From assembly GCA_041160955.1 (NCBI GenBank), contig JBEAVK010000043.1, forward strand, positions 1 through 23,492: a stretch of 23,492 bases of DNA, given 5' to 3'. Position 1 is the stretch's first letter, and each line of letters starts with the position of its first letter. Below the pieces are notes generated by a model. The model was not told the origin of the DNA, ran no database searches, and saw nothing but the letters and a program-made list of their open reading frames with translations. The position numbers were made by a program, and so were the translations under genes. This document shows positions 1 to 6,948 of the stretch, piece after piece. This DNA comes from M3007 sp041160955. GTDB lineage: Bacteria; Bacteroidota; Bacteroidia; Chitinophagales; Saprospiraceae.

Positions 1-2
1 GA

Positions 3-102
3 ATAAGTTGGTTTCCTGCAAATAGCGAAAAGTATATGGGGTGACAATGTGGGCTTTACCGCAACAGAGGTTTTTTGGGGAGGTGGTGACGGCAAACCAT
101 AA
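3..102 (+). pseudogene. Possible broken 3' end of an unknown gene
   Basis: Frame 3 reads ISWFPANSEKYMG up to a TGA at 42-44. Frame 1 then continues as DNVGFTATEVFWGGGDGKP up to a TAA at 100-102. Joining the two frames at the GGGG run around 39-42 would need loss of one G and would give a continuous tail of about 32 residues. This could be the C-terminus of a gene entering from the left with a frameshift, a sequencing error in the homopolymer, or chance. I do not recognise the family. From 103 to 257 I see only AT-rich non-coding sequence and no convincing promoter. Confidence 0.2.
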
Positions 103-257
103 TTCCATACAGTAAAACAAAAAATACCGTTTTTTAGTTATAGATACATGTAGCGGGCAGGCCGCGGAAAAAAACATTAAAATCAATATTTTAGTACGTA
201 AAAACTCAAAATACTTAGGAGCAATACAATAAAGTTTATCATTTTAAAATATATTAA

Positions 258-776
258 ATGGCTTTTACTACAAAGGATTTTATAGAAAATTTGGAATTTG
301 ATTATTTTGAAACTTATTCTTTTCAAAGAAATGGAGAGTTTGAAATTTATGAAAATTTAGGTAACAAATATGCAGACGAAACAATACCGCTAACAAAAGA
401 AGAAGCATCAACTTTTAAAAAACTGAGACAATCAAATATATATAAAAAAGAAAATAATCATATATTTGCAAAAAATGGAGCATTAAACCAGTCCGCAGAA
501 TTAATATCAAAGCATACATTTGTTTCTGATTATGGCAATACACTTGTTGAAGTCCTGAAAGTCCCATCTGAGGACTTTGAATATTGGATGTGTATGCCAA
601 TTTACAGAGATGCAATTTTGTTTTATAACTCTAATTCTAAACTTTTGGAAGGTATAAATATATGCTTTGGATGTTCCAGTATAGTTACCCTTAAAAATAA
701 AGAAATTTTCGCCGATATTAACGTCTATTCTAAATTGAGAGATTTCTTGATTAAATTAGGACATAAAATAAGATAA
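258..776 (+). CDS. Orphan hypothetical protein, 172 aa
   Basis: This is an ATG-initiated open frame of 172 codons that I do not recognise. It has no signal peptide or membrane segment, so it is probably cytoplasmic. It is rich in Phe, Tyr, Asn and Lys. Near residues 136-139 it has a CFGC pair inside a hydrophobic stretch (GINICFGCSSIV), and before it a YRDAILFYN segment; these look like the most conserved-looking part. The gene is strikingly AT-rich (about 20% G+C in several 60-base lines, against about 50% in the receptor gene at 1636-3975), which suggests a different origin from the rest of the window. It stands alone, with 114 nt to the next gene on the same strand. An accessory function such as immunity or defence is possible by context only. 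The coding call itself is fairly secure because the frame is long in a very AT-rich stretch. Confidence 0.6.
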   Translation: MAFTTKDFIENLEFDYFETYSFQRNGEFEIYENLGNKYADETIPLTKEEASTFKKLRQSNIYKKENNHIFAKNGALNQSAELISKHTFVSDYGNTLVEVLKVPSEDFEYWMCMPIYRDAILFYNSNSKLLEGINICFGCSSIVTLKNKEIFADINVYSKLRDFLIKLGHKIR

Positions 777-890
777 ATTCAAGAAATTGGCAAAACAAGA
801 CAATTTAATCAAGGTTTCGGGCGAGCAAAAATGAATTTTCGGCCGAGTATGTATAAGTACAACCATTCGATGTAATTAAAAACAAATAAT

Positions 891-1457
891 ATGAAAATTA
901 AAATCACATTCATTTTTGCATTGATTGCGATCAATGTTTCACTTGCCCAGAACAGCAGCATAAAAGCGGGTGCCTCCCTCTTTCTTAATAACGAAACAAA
1001 TGTAACGGGCATTGGAGGTGGCGTTTCCCTTGAATATAAAGTTGGACGAAAATTTTCTGTTGCCACCATACTTGACTATGTTGGTGGAGAAAGAACAGCA
1101 ACAGCACTTTTAACAACTGGCGATTTTATAAATGTAAATTATAAATCCCCAACAGTTAGTTTTCGACCTGAATTTCGTTTTTATCCCAAAACAGCAATGA
1201 ATGGTTTTTTTACAGGCATTGGGTTTAATTTATCGAGTACAAAATCTGGTGAAATCGTAAATGGAATTAGCCCATCAGAACCATTTATTGTAAAAAGATC
1301 TGGCGATTTCTCAGTACACCCTACTTTATTACTAGGGCTTAATTTACCGATTCAACCCAATTTTTGTGTCGAACTTAGCGGAGGCTTTGGCATTCTGTTA
1401 GAAGATACAGGATATTTTGCTGTTCCTGTAAATATGCGCTTTGGCTATACATTTTAA
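891..1457 (+). CDS. Outer-membrane beta-barrel protein, 188 aa
   Basis: The protein opens with a clear signal peptide (basic MKIK, hydrophobic core, probable cleavage after SLAQ near residue 20). The mature part alternates short polar turns with amphipathic strands (SLEYKVGRKFSVATIL, VSFRPEFRFYPK, VNMRFGYTF) and ends in Phe. That is the typical signature of a small outer-membrane beta-barrel of the OmpW/PorT-like type, inserted by the BAM machinery. Its ligand or role cannot be read from the sequence. At about 168 mature residues it would form a barrel of roughly eight strands (inference). It follows the orphan gene on the same strand after 114 nt, with no clear promoter box between them, and is likewise AT-rich. 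The start is the first ATG, preceded by an A-rich leader as is usual in this phylum. Confidence 0.75.
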   Translation: MKIKITFIFALIAINVSLAQNSSIKAGASLFLNNETNVTGIGGGVSLEYKVGRKFSVATILDYVGGERTATALLTTGDFINVNYKSPTVSFRPEFRFYPKTAMNGFFTGIGFNLSSTKSGEIVNGISPSEPFIVKRSGDFSVHPTLLLGLNLPIQPNFCVELSGGFGILLEDTGYFAVPVNMRFGYTF

Positions 1458-1526
1458 GTTTAAAAACACTACATCGAATCGAGCAAGAAGAGGACTTTTT
1501 GATTCACTTTTAAAAACAAACCAAGA

Positions 1527-1664
1527 ATGATGAATTTAGACTTTTTTCAAAGAAATTGTCAGGAAAAAGCATCGAATAACACTGAATTTGGTTTATGTGA
1601 TGACGAAGCCGGCGCAAAAGCCTATGTTTTTTCCCCTAAAACCGCCACTCCACTCCCCCAGTAA
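1527..1664 (+). pseudogene. 5' fragment of a small hypothetical gene, cut at the receptor's 3' end
   Basis: An ATG-ATG start opens a frame reading MMNLDFFQRNCQEKASNN, then TEFGLCDDEAGAKAYV. It then runs without a natural ending across the stop codon of the oppositely oriented receptor gene (CTA at 1636-1638) and stops at 1662-1664 inside that gene's antisense strand. The first 34 or so residues look like genuine protein: balanced composition, a Cys-containing helix and a CDDE motif. They resemble, from memory only, the N-terminus of small Bacteroidota hypothetical proteins of about 100 residues. The remainder is antisense sequence. The simplest reading is a gene truncated by a rearrangement whose junction lies near 1625-1636. 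Confidence 0.5.
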
Positions 1665-3975
1665 AACTCCTACCCGGCATCCGATACCGTTCCAATTCCT
1701 CGTATTGCGCATTGTTCACATTATTTACCGCAAAATACGCCGAATAGCCCTTTGAAAAAGTATAAGCCACTTTGGTATTGACCAGAAAAACAGCATCGGG
1801 TTCGCTGCCCGGATATATAAATACCTCCTCGATACGGCTGCGGTAACGGGTATTAGCGTTGAATGTAAAGCCCTTATGACGTACCGTGGCCGAAGCACCC
1901 AGGGTATGGCGCACCTTATAAGCCAGAGCATCGTTTACGCGGTTGTCAGAAATATCACGGGCATCCAAAAAGGTATAAGAAAACTGGAGCGTAACATATT
2001 CTTTAAGTTGCTGGCGGTACGATAATTCCACACCCTGCATCACAGATTCCTTGAGGTTGACTACCTTGTACAGCAGCGGTTCTAGCGGATTGGACAGTTG
2101 CTGGAATGAGATCAGGTTATTGTAGCGGTTGTAGAAAAACGATACATCGAATGTACCACCCGGCAAAGGCTGCATTTTAGCACCGATTTCAGCCGAAACA
2201 ATAAGGCGTTCGGGGCGCAAACTGGGATTGGGCAAAAAACGCAAGCCGCCGCCCTGCTCAAATTTGATAAACCGCTCCGCAATAGGTGGATCGCGGAAGG
2301 CTTGCGCCAATAACATCCGGAGCGATAATTTGGGCTTGGCTTGGTACAATAATGCCAATTTAGGGCTTAAATTGGACTCCTGTACCTGCCCAAAAATTAC
2401 ATAATGATCGTAGCGCAAACCCGCAGTAAGGGTCAATCGTTTCGTGATTGACACCTCGTCCTGCGCAAAAACACCTGTACCCAATGCACGGTGTTCGCCA
2501 TAGAGAAAAGTATCGGGCGTACCCAATACATAATCCCCTTTGATGTCTATTCCCGTAATCAGGTAGTGTTTACCCAAAAACAATTCTACCTGCGAGAGCG
2601 CACCCAAGCGTTGGGTATGCACACTGTAGGATTTTACGATTTGTTTACCAAAATTGATATTGGTACTGTCGTTTCCGGGGTTATCATCGAAAGAAAACAA
2701 GGAGGTACTATTGTAATGATAGAGACGCGTACTGTATTTTACTCGATCATTCGGGGTAGCAGTATAGTATAAATCGGCATTAAATTCGCGCCGATCTTGG
2801 TAATCATCTTGTTTAAATGCTGTTGCGCTGTAGGCTTGTCTTTTACTTAGCCAAGTGGCGGGCGCATCGCTGTACATACGGTTGGCATTGAGCGCCAACT
2901 GGATTTGCCGCCTTGGATTAAGTGCCCAAGTGGCTTTTCCAAATAAATTATACAGGTCGAAACCCGTTTTTTCTTTGTGTCCATCATCCGTTTTCCAACT
3001 ACCATCCAGTACATAGGAGAATTTACCCACTCTGCGGCTATGGCTTAAATCAATCGAACGAAAATCATTGTACCGACGGTATCCAGTAGAAGCAGGAGCA
3101 TGGTTGTAAGCACCGTAATTGAGGTGGATACGCGTCTGTGGTTTAAGATCGGCATCGCGGGTGATCACATTGACCACACCACCCATCGCGCTAGAACCGT
3201 ATAAAGAAGAATATGCACCCCGTACTACCTCAATCCGCTCGATGGAACTCACGGGTACAAGGTTCCAGAGTGCACCGCCAGATTCAGGACTAAGGGCAGG
3301 GCGGCCATCAATTAAAAGTAGCACACGGTTTCCAATACCGCCACCTGCTACTTCCGATGCACCGCGAATGGAAAAGGCCTGTACATTAGCACCACCAGAG
3401 CGGGTAACGACTACACCTGGCATTTCATCAAAAGCCTGATCGAAAGTGGTTACTTGCCGTTCTTGTAATTGTTTAGCGGTAACAACACCGATGCTGGCGG
3501 GTGCAAGTTTAATGGCTTGAGAGCGCAAACTGGCTGTTACGACAACTTCTTCAATCATTTGTGGAGAAGGTCGCAAAGCAAATGTTGCAAATTGGCGTTG
3601 ACCAGCCGAAACCGTAATTTGTTCCAGCGTCATATCCTGATAACCAGCATACGAGGCCACTAAAGTATATTGCCCTACTGGTAATCCAGAAAGCGAGAAA
3701 TAACCGTTAATATCGGCTGTTACACCAGAAAGTGATGCATTTAACAAGCGAATAGTAGCCAATGGCAATGGTTCTCCGCTTTCTGCATCTTTTATTTCAC
3801 CTTCAATCTGACCAAAACTTTGTGGCGAAGCATTATCAGGTGTAGCCATGGATACGGCTTGCTGCCCTTGCACTGGTGCGCAAAAGAGACAGACAAGCCA
3901 TATACATGCCAGTTGTCGAATACCAGCCGCCATTGTGGCCAACTGGCTACGATCAATTAACGGTACTAGTACCAT
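1636..3975 (-). CDS. TonB-dependent outer-membrane receptor with carboxypeptidase-regulatory-like domain
   Basis: This 779-aa protein imports a ligand across the outer membrane using TonB energy. Order of parts: signal peptide (core about 22-36, ending VQGQQ); a CarboxypepD_reg-like beta-sandwich at about 56-136 (IEGEIKDAESGEPLPLATI, GVTADINGYFSLSGLPVG); a TonB-box-like IEEVVVTAS at 141-149; a plug domain at about 155-273 (SIRGAS, IERIEVVRGAYSSLYGSSAMGG); then a 22-strand-type barrel ending in Trp-Arg-Phe, the expected terminal-Phe signal. The length is normal for the family and nothing is missing. The ATG at 3975 overlaps the upstream lipoprotein gene by 10 nt, implying translational coupling; an alternative start is Met15 at 3933, which gives a more typical signal peptide. 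The plug resembles the vitamin/siderophore (BtuB/CirA) class more than SusC. The ligand is unknown; no heme, iron or cobalamin gene lies alongside. Confidence 0.92.
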   Translation of the reverse strand: MVLVPLIDRSQLATMAAGIRQLACIWLVCLFCAPVQGQQAVSMATPDNASPQSFGQIEGEIKDAESGEPLPLATIRLLNASLSGVTADINGYFSLSGLPVGQYTLVASYAGYQDMTLEQITVSAGQRQFATFALRPSPQMIEEVVVTASLRSQAIKLAPASIGVVTAKQLQERQVTTFDQAFDEMPGVVVTRSGGANVQAFSIRGASEVAGGGIGNRVLLLIDGRPALSPESGGALWNLVPVSSIERIEVVRGAYSSLYGSSAMGGVVNVITRDADLKPQTRIHLNYGAYNHAPASTGYRRYNDFRSIDLSHSRRVGKFSYVLDGSWKTDDGHKEKTGFDLYNLFGKATWALNPRRQIQLALNANRMYSDAPATWLSKRQAYSATAFKQDDYQDRREFNADLYYTATPNDRVKYSTRLYHYNSTSLFSFDDNPGNDSTNINFGKQIVKSYSVHTQRLGALSQVELFLGKHYLITGIDIKGDYVLGTPDTFLYGEHRALGTGVFAQDEVSITKRLTLTAGLRYDHYVIFGQVQESNLSPKLALLYQAKPKLSLRMLLAQAFRDPPIAERFIKFEQGGGLRFLPNPSLRPERLIVSAEIGAKMQPLPGGTFDVSFFYNRYNNLISFQQLSNPLEPLLYKVVNLKESVMQGVELSYRQQLKEYVTLQFSYTFLDARDISDNRVNDALAYKVRHTLGASATVRHKGFTFNANTRYRSRIEEVFIYPGSEPDAVFLVNTKVAYTFSKGYSAYFAVNNVNNAQYEELERYRMPGRSFTGGVEWRF

Positions 3976-4595
3976 TTATTTACGAAATCGAAGTCAATTT
4001 TAAAATCAATCTTCTTTTCTTCGCCCTCTGCCACATCAAAAGAAACTGGTGGAGGGAAATTAAAGACAGGAATTACAGCACCACCTGGGCCAGGCACATT
4101 GATTACAATACCATGGCTTACTTGTGTGCTTTTGTCCCAATGTACGCCTAAAGTGGCTGTTTTTCTGCTCGGATCAGTCACCAAGTTGTGGCGAAATCCG
4201 ATGGCTAATGCCGAATAAGTACCTGCTTCTACCTCTAATTCGTAGTCGTAAGTAGTTTTTCCAGCAACATAAGTCAAAATAACTGGGTTTTGAGAATTGT
4301 AAGGTGCGCCTACTGCAAAAGTACCGCCCAATACATTAGGACCAAAGAAATTATTAGGTACTGCGCCCCAACCTGCAAGCGGATCAAGGCTAAACTTAGG
4401 GAACAATGTTAATTGCACTTCGCCGCTGTCTTTCCAAGTGGACCAAACATTGGCGTTATCAATAGTGATGGTGCCATAAACTCTGGTTTTTACGATGGGA
4501 TCTTCGTCGTCTTTACATGAACTGAGTGTGCCGACTACTGCGAGTGCTAAAATAGCAAGAAAATGGAATACTTTTTTTGTGTTTACGATTGACAT
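3966..4595 (-). CDS. Lipoprotein partner of the TonB-dependent receptor
   Basis: I start this 209-aa protein at the ATG at 4595 because it gives a canonical lipoprotein signal: MSIVNTKK, a hydrophobic core, then lipobox TLSSC with Cys27 followed by KDDEDP. The longer frame reaching back to 4691 would place 32 extra residues ahead of the signal and would run through the likely promoter. The mature part is rich in beta strands, Gly and Pro, with no catalytic motif I can name. Two segments stand out: FAVGAPYNSQNPVILTYV and GFRHNLVTDPSRK, with ATLGVHWDKSTQVSHGIVI following. The C-terminus is acidic/basic (DVAEGEEKKIDFKIDFDFV). Its stop overlaps the receptor start by 10 nt, so the two are very probably co-translated and work together, in the manner of HmuY- or SusD-type surface lipoproteins. 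The actual ligand is unknown. Confidence 0.8.
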   Translation of the reverse strand: MSIVNTKKVFHFLAILALAVVGTLSSCKDDEDPIVKTRVYGTITIDNANVWSTWKDSGEVQLTLFPKFSLDPLAGWGAVPNNFFGPNVLGGTFAVGAPYNSQNPVILTYVAGKTTYDYELEVEAGTYSALAIGFRHNLVTDPSRKTATLGVHWDKSTQVSHGIVINVPGPGGAVIPVFNFPPPVSFDVAEGEEKKIDFKIDFDFVNKWY

Positions 4596-4664
4596 AATGT
4601 GTGAATGTTTTGCGTGGATGGACAATTGTTTTTCCCCGATAAGTGGGTTGCCCAAAACCGAGCG

Positions 4665-4691
4665 CAAAAGTAAGAGGAAGAAAAATCCCAA
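4665..4691 (-). promoter_or_regulatory. Bacteroidota-type promoter for the lipoprotein/receptor operon
   Basis: Read on the minus strand, TTG at 4691-4689 is followed after 16 bp by TACTTTTG at 4672-4665, matching the phylum's TTG/TAnnTTTG pattern with a slightly short spacer. Transcription would begin near 4660, giving a leader of about 65 nt before the ATG at 4595. No riboswitch-like fold or iron box is evident in that leader. Confidence 0.5.
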
Positions 4692-4695
4692 TATT

Positions 4696-4992
4696 CACAG
4701 AATTGTCATATAATTGGGGAAAGGAAAAAGTTTTGAAAAAAGGGAATGATGTATTTTACTTTTCTTAGTGTTTTTTTGGTTTTTTCTACTGCAAAAGTGT
4801 TTTTTTGTTTTTTTCCACCACAACAGAACACAAAGTTCACAAAGCGTAGGGTACACGTTATTTTTATCCTTTAGTAATTAGAGGTAAAAATTTTACGCTA
4901 TACTTTGTGTTCTAAAAAACAAGCGAAGCGCCTACTCTACGTCTTTGTGTACTTTGTGCTCTTTTGTGGTAGAAAAAAGTGTACGCTACAAT
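4696..4992. other. Gene-free spacer between the lipoprotein promoter and the ligase gene
   Basis: About 300 bases without a gene. The part from 4735 to 4814 is made of T-runs (several of 6-7 T). The rest is occupied by the inverted repeat at 4809-4978 and its loop. I see no open frame with protein-like composition. The region may serve as terminator for the gene at 4993-6180, which ends 14 bases from the repeat. Confidence 0.6.
4809..4978. repeat. Imperfect 45-bp inverted repeat (CACAAAG-type)
   Basis: The left arm, 4809-4853, and the right arm, 4933-4978, are reverse complements at about 85-90% of positions by eye, with one single-base indel. Both arms carry CACAAAG(T)(T/A)CACAAAG cores flanked by CCACCACAA and a T-run. 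The loop of about 80 nt contains a further ACTTTGTGTTCT copy near 4901. Motifs of this type (TTTGTGNNCTTTGTG) recur between genes in many Bacteroidota, as I recall. It could be a mobile non-coding repeat, a long hairpin acting as a terminator, or both. Confidence 0.75.
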
Positions 4993-6180
4993 CTACGGCT
5001 CCACCAAATGGCTAATAAACTCCGCGTCATCATCAATGGCAGCACCTTCTTGGCGACGGAAACAAATACCACTGGGTTGTTGTATCCAATACACGCTGGG
5101 CTGATAGAGATAACCACGGCTGTCCATGTTTAATTCGGCCATTTCCTGAAAAATATAAGGAAAATCGCCGTAATCGCCATCGTTTTCCATAATCATTTCA
5201 CCATCTTTGTCCCAAAGGCTGATGTTCTCGCCCATACGACCAAATACGGGTTTGGCGACGTACGCTTTTTTATCTTCGTAATCTGATTCCTCAAATGAAG
5301 CGGACAAAATATTGGGATGCGTAGGAAATAATTTTGCCATAATGGGCAATAGTCCTTTGCATTGGAGCAACATGGTGAGCGCAGGATTAATCACTATGGC
5401 GTGTTTCCCTCGGATAATATTGTCCAAAAGATCCAATAAATCGGGTTCTTCAAAACAAATAAAATCCCACGGCACCATTTTAAAGAAAAAGTCGAAACGT
5501 TGGAATTTATCGCGACCTAACTCGACAAAAATGCCTTCATCTTCCGAAAACACGACCTTTTCTAAATTGACCTGTTGCGCCACTTTGAAACCTGCATGTT
5601 GCGCAGCATTGAGCATAATATTGAGGTTGAGTGTATCTTCCTCGTAACCCATGCCCGAAAACAGGATCGTAGGCTCAAAATCAGGATTTTGTCGCAATAG
5701 ATTCCTGAATACGTCCACCAAATGCGCAAAAGTATTGTATGAAGCAGGCGTTGGGGCAGGTTGCAAATTGGCCGTCATTTGCGGCTGCACTTGTACCGTT
5801 TCGGGCAAAAGCGAAAAAGTATCAGCGTTAAATTCCAGCAATTTGATCGGCAATCCTTCCATGCCGCCCGCAAAATCGTAACGACCAATCAGGTGCAAAT
5901 GCTCCTCTTCTCGGAGTGAGTATTCGATAAGCGGAATCGCCTCTTTAGGAATACCCACTTGATCCCAAAGATTGTTTTTGGCCACGTGTTTGGCGGCCTC
6001 CATTTGCATTTTGTACAGGTCTTTGACGGTTGCATGAAAAGTATGCATCTCATCTTGAGTAATAGCGACTACCCGGTTGGCCAGATAGTCGCTATTTTCA
6101 CCTGTTACCATCCATTCGATGCCACCCTGTTTGAACCATTTTTGGTCGGGTGCTTGTACAGGTATTAATCTATTATCCAC
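4993..6180 (-). CDS. Glutathionylspermidine-synthase-family ATP-grasp ligase (YgiC-like)
   Basis: The protein aligns by eye along its length with E. coli YgiC and the synthetase domain of glutathionylspermidine synthase, enzymes that use ATP to join a carboxylate to an amine. Visible motifs: KLLEFNADT at about 113-121; YVAKPVFGRMGENISL at 307-322, the nucleotide-binding loop equivalent to KPIFSREGANVS in YgiC; and a C-terminal VYWIQQPSGICFR with a final acidic stretch. It lacks the N-terminal amidase domain of the bifunctional enzyme and is cytoplasmic. I start it at GTG 6180, giving 395 aa and an 8-nt overlap with the upstream gene's stop. The frame could reach GTG 6249, but those 23 residues are only the antisense of the upstream Gly/Ser repeats. 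The true substrate is unknown; family members without the amidase are not necessarily glutathionylspermidine synthases. Confidence 0.88.
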   Translation of the reverse strand: MDNRLIPVQAPDQKWFKQGGIEWMVTGENSDYLANRVVAITQDEMHTFHATVKDLYKMQMEAAKHVAKNNLWDQVGIPKEAIPLIEYSLREEEHLHLIGRYDFAGGMEGLPIKLLEFNADTFSLLPETVQVQPQMTANLQPAPTPASYNTFAHLVDVFRNLLRQNPDFEPTILFSGMGYEEDTLNLNIMLNAAQHAGFKVAQQVNLEKVVFSEDEGIFVELGRDKFQRFDFFFKMVPWDFICFEEPDLLDLLDNIIRGKHAIVINPALTMLLQCKGLLPIMAKLFPTHPNILSASFEESDYEDKKAYVAKPVFGRMGENISLWDKDGEMIMENDGDYGDFPYIFQEMAELNMDSRGYLYQPSVYWIQQPSGICFRRQEGAAIDDDAEFISHLVEP

Positions 6181-6715
6181 CGAAACCACGAGATGAGCGA
6201 CCTCCTCCGAAGCCACTGGATGAACGACCTGCTGATGGACGGGATACACGTGCTGCTGAACGGTTCAAACTAGAACCCGTTGTAGAGTTGACACGGTTGT
6301 ACGCCTGTTGGTTGGTATAGGCAGATGGGGATGGTGGGGTGCGCATAGAGCGTCCCATCATGTAACCCAAGAAACCTGCACCTGCGGCAGCCATAATTGG
6401 GCCAGCCATACTGCTATGACCGGTGGAATGGCCTTGTTGCACCAAACGCGCCTCTGCTAAAGTAAATGTGTCGATTTTACCACTCATATACTTCGCAATA
6501 ATCAAACTTGCGGCAGTATCTGGAATAGTAGTTTCATCTTCAATTTTGAACGAGTTAGGTTCTACTTCGGCAACCGTTGTGATCAAACCCTCCGTTGGGA
6601 TTTGTACTTCTTCTTCGGAGCCACCGCTGCTGCAAAGGCAGGTGCGGAAAAGACTAAAAATAAAAAAAACAGCGATGCCCGTAAATAGCATGCTTTTGAT
6701 ACGAGAAAAATCCAT
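6173..6715 (-). CDS. YgiB-like membrane protein with Gly/Ser/Arg tail ending in Gly-Gly
   Basis: 180 aa. Residues 9-27 are a membrane helix (MLFTGIAVFFIFSLF). Residues 35-92 form a small soluble region (EGLITTVAEVEPNSFKIED, KYMSGKIDTFTLAEARL). Residues 102-120 are a Gly/Ala-rich second helix (GPIMAAAGAGFLGYMMG). From 121 on comes a disordered basic tail rich in Ser, Gly and Arg, ending in two 9-residue repeats, GRSSSGFGG and GRSSRGFGG, so the chain finishes in Gly-Gly. It precedes and overlaps the ATP-grasp gene by 8 nt, the same order as ygiB-ygiC in enterobacteria, so I infer a shared function; direct similarity to YgiB (DUF1190) is limited to the Ser/Gly-rich tail and is uncertain. With two helices both ends would face the same side, by the positive-inside rule the cytoplasm, where the ligase could reach the tail (inference). 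Confidence 0.75.
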   Translation of the reverse strand: MDFSRIKSMLFTGIAVFFIFSLFRTCLCSSGGSEEEVQIPTEGLITTVAEVEPNSFKIEDETTIPDTAASLIIAKYMSGKIDTFTLAEARLVQQGHSTGHSSMAGPIMAAAGAGFLGYMMGRSMRTPPSPSAYTNQQAYNRVNSTTGSSLNRSAARVSRPSAGRSSSGFGGGRSSRGFGG

Positions 6716-6738
6716 AATTAAGATAGTTTAGTTTTGAA

Positions 6739-6769
6739 CAGATTTAAATCTTATTGTATTGAAAATCAA
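6739..6769 (-). promoter_or_regulatory. Candidate promoter for the YgiB/YgiC-like pair
   Basis: On the minus strand TTG (6769-6767), 20 bp, then TAAATCTG (6746-6739), one mismatch from TAnnTTTG. It would give a leader of about 20 nt before the ATG at 6715. The call is weaker than the other promoters because of the mismatch. Confidence 0.3.
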
Positions 6770-6910
6770 TTACTTAATATTCTGAAAATAAAAAAAGCAG
6801 CACTTTCACTGGTATAAATTGGCCACTAATTTTGAGGTCAGTTTTATAAGGCGTTGTTTTTTAGGAAAATAATATCTAAACAAGTTCTTAGTTCAAGGTG
6901 CAAATTTAGG

Positions 6911-6918
6911 CATCTTTG
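6911..6918 (+). promoter_or_regulatory. Candidate -7 box of the aminopropyltransferase-like gene
   Basis: CATCTTTG differs from TAnnTTTG at the first base only. It lies 30 nt before the ATG at 6949 and is followed by the GCGC that also follows several better boxes here. No good TTG lies 17-21 bp upstream, so this is tentative. Confidence 0.3.
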
Positions 6919-6948
6919 CGCATATTTAACAGTCCTAAACAAAAAAAC

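Noticed and set aside
2491..3439. Open frames on the plus strand opposite the TonB-dependent receptor
   Set aside because: They are antisense to a complete, well-supported gene and show no family motifs, start signals or promoter.
4596..4664. A riboswitch in the leader of the lipoprotein/receptor operon
   Set aside because: The leader is only about 65 nt and shows no recognisable cobalamin-box, thiamine or other conserved core.
4596..4691. Longer form of the lipoprotein starting at 4691
   Set aside because: It would put 32 residues before a perfect lipoprotein signal peptide and would run through the promoter box.
6181..6249. N-terminal extension of the YgiC-like ligase to a GTG at 6249
   Set aside because: These residues (YPVHQQVVHPVASEE) are only the other-frame reading of the partner's Gly/Ser repeats; the alignment to YgiC starts after 6180.
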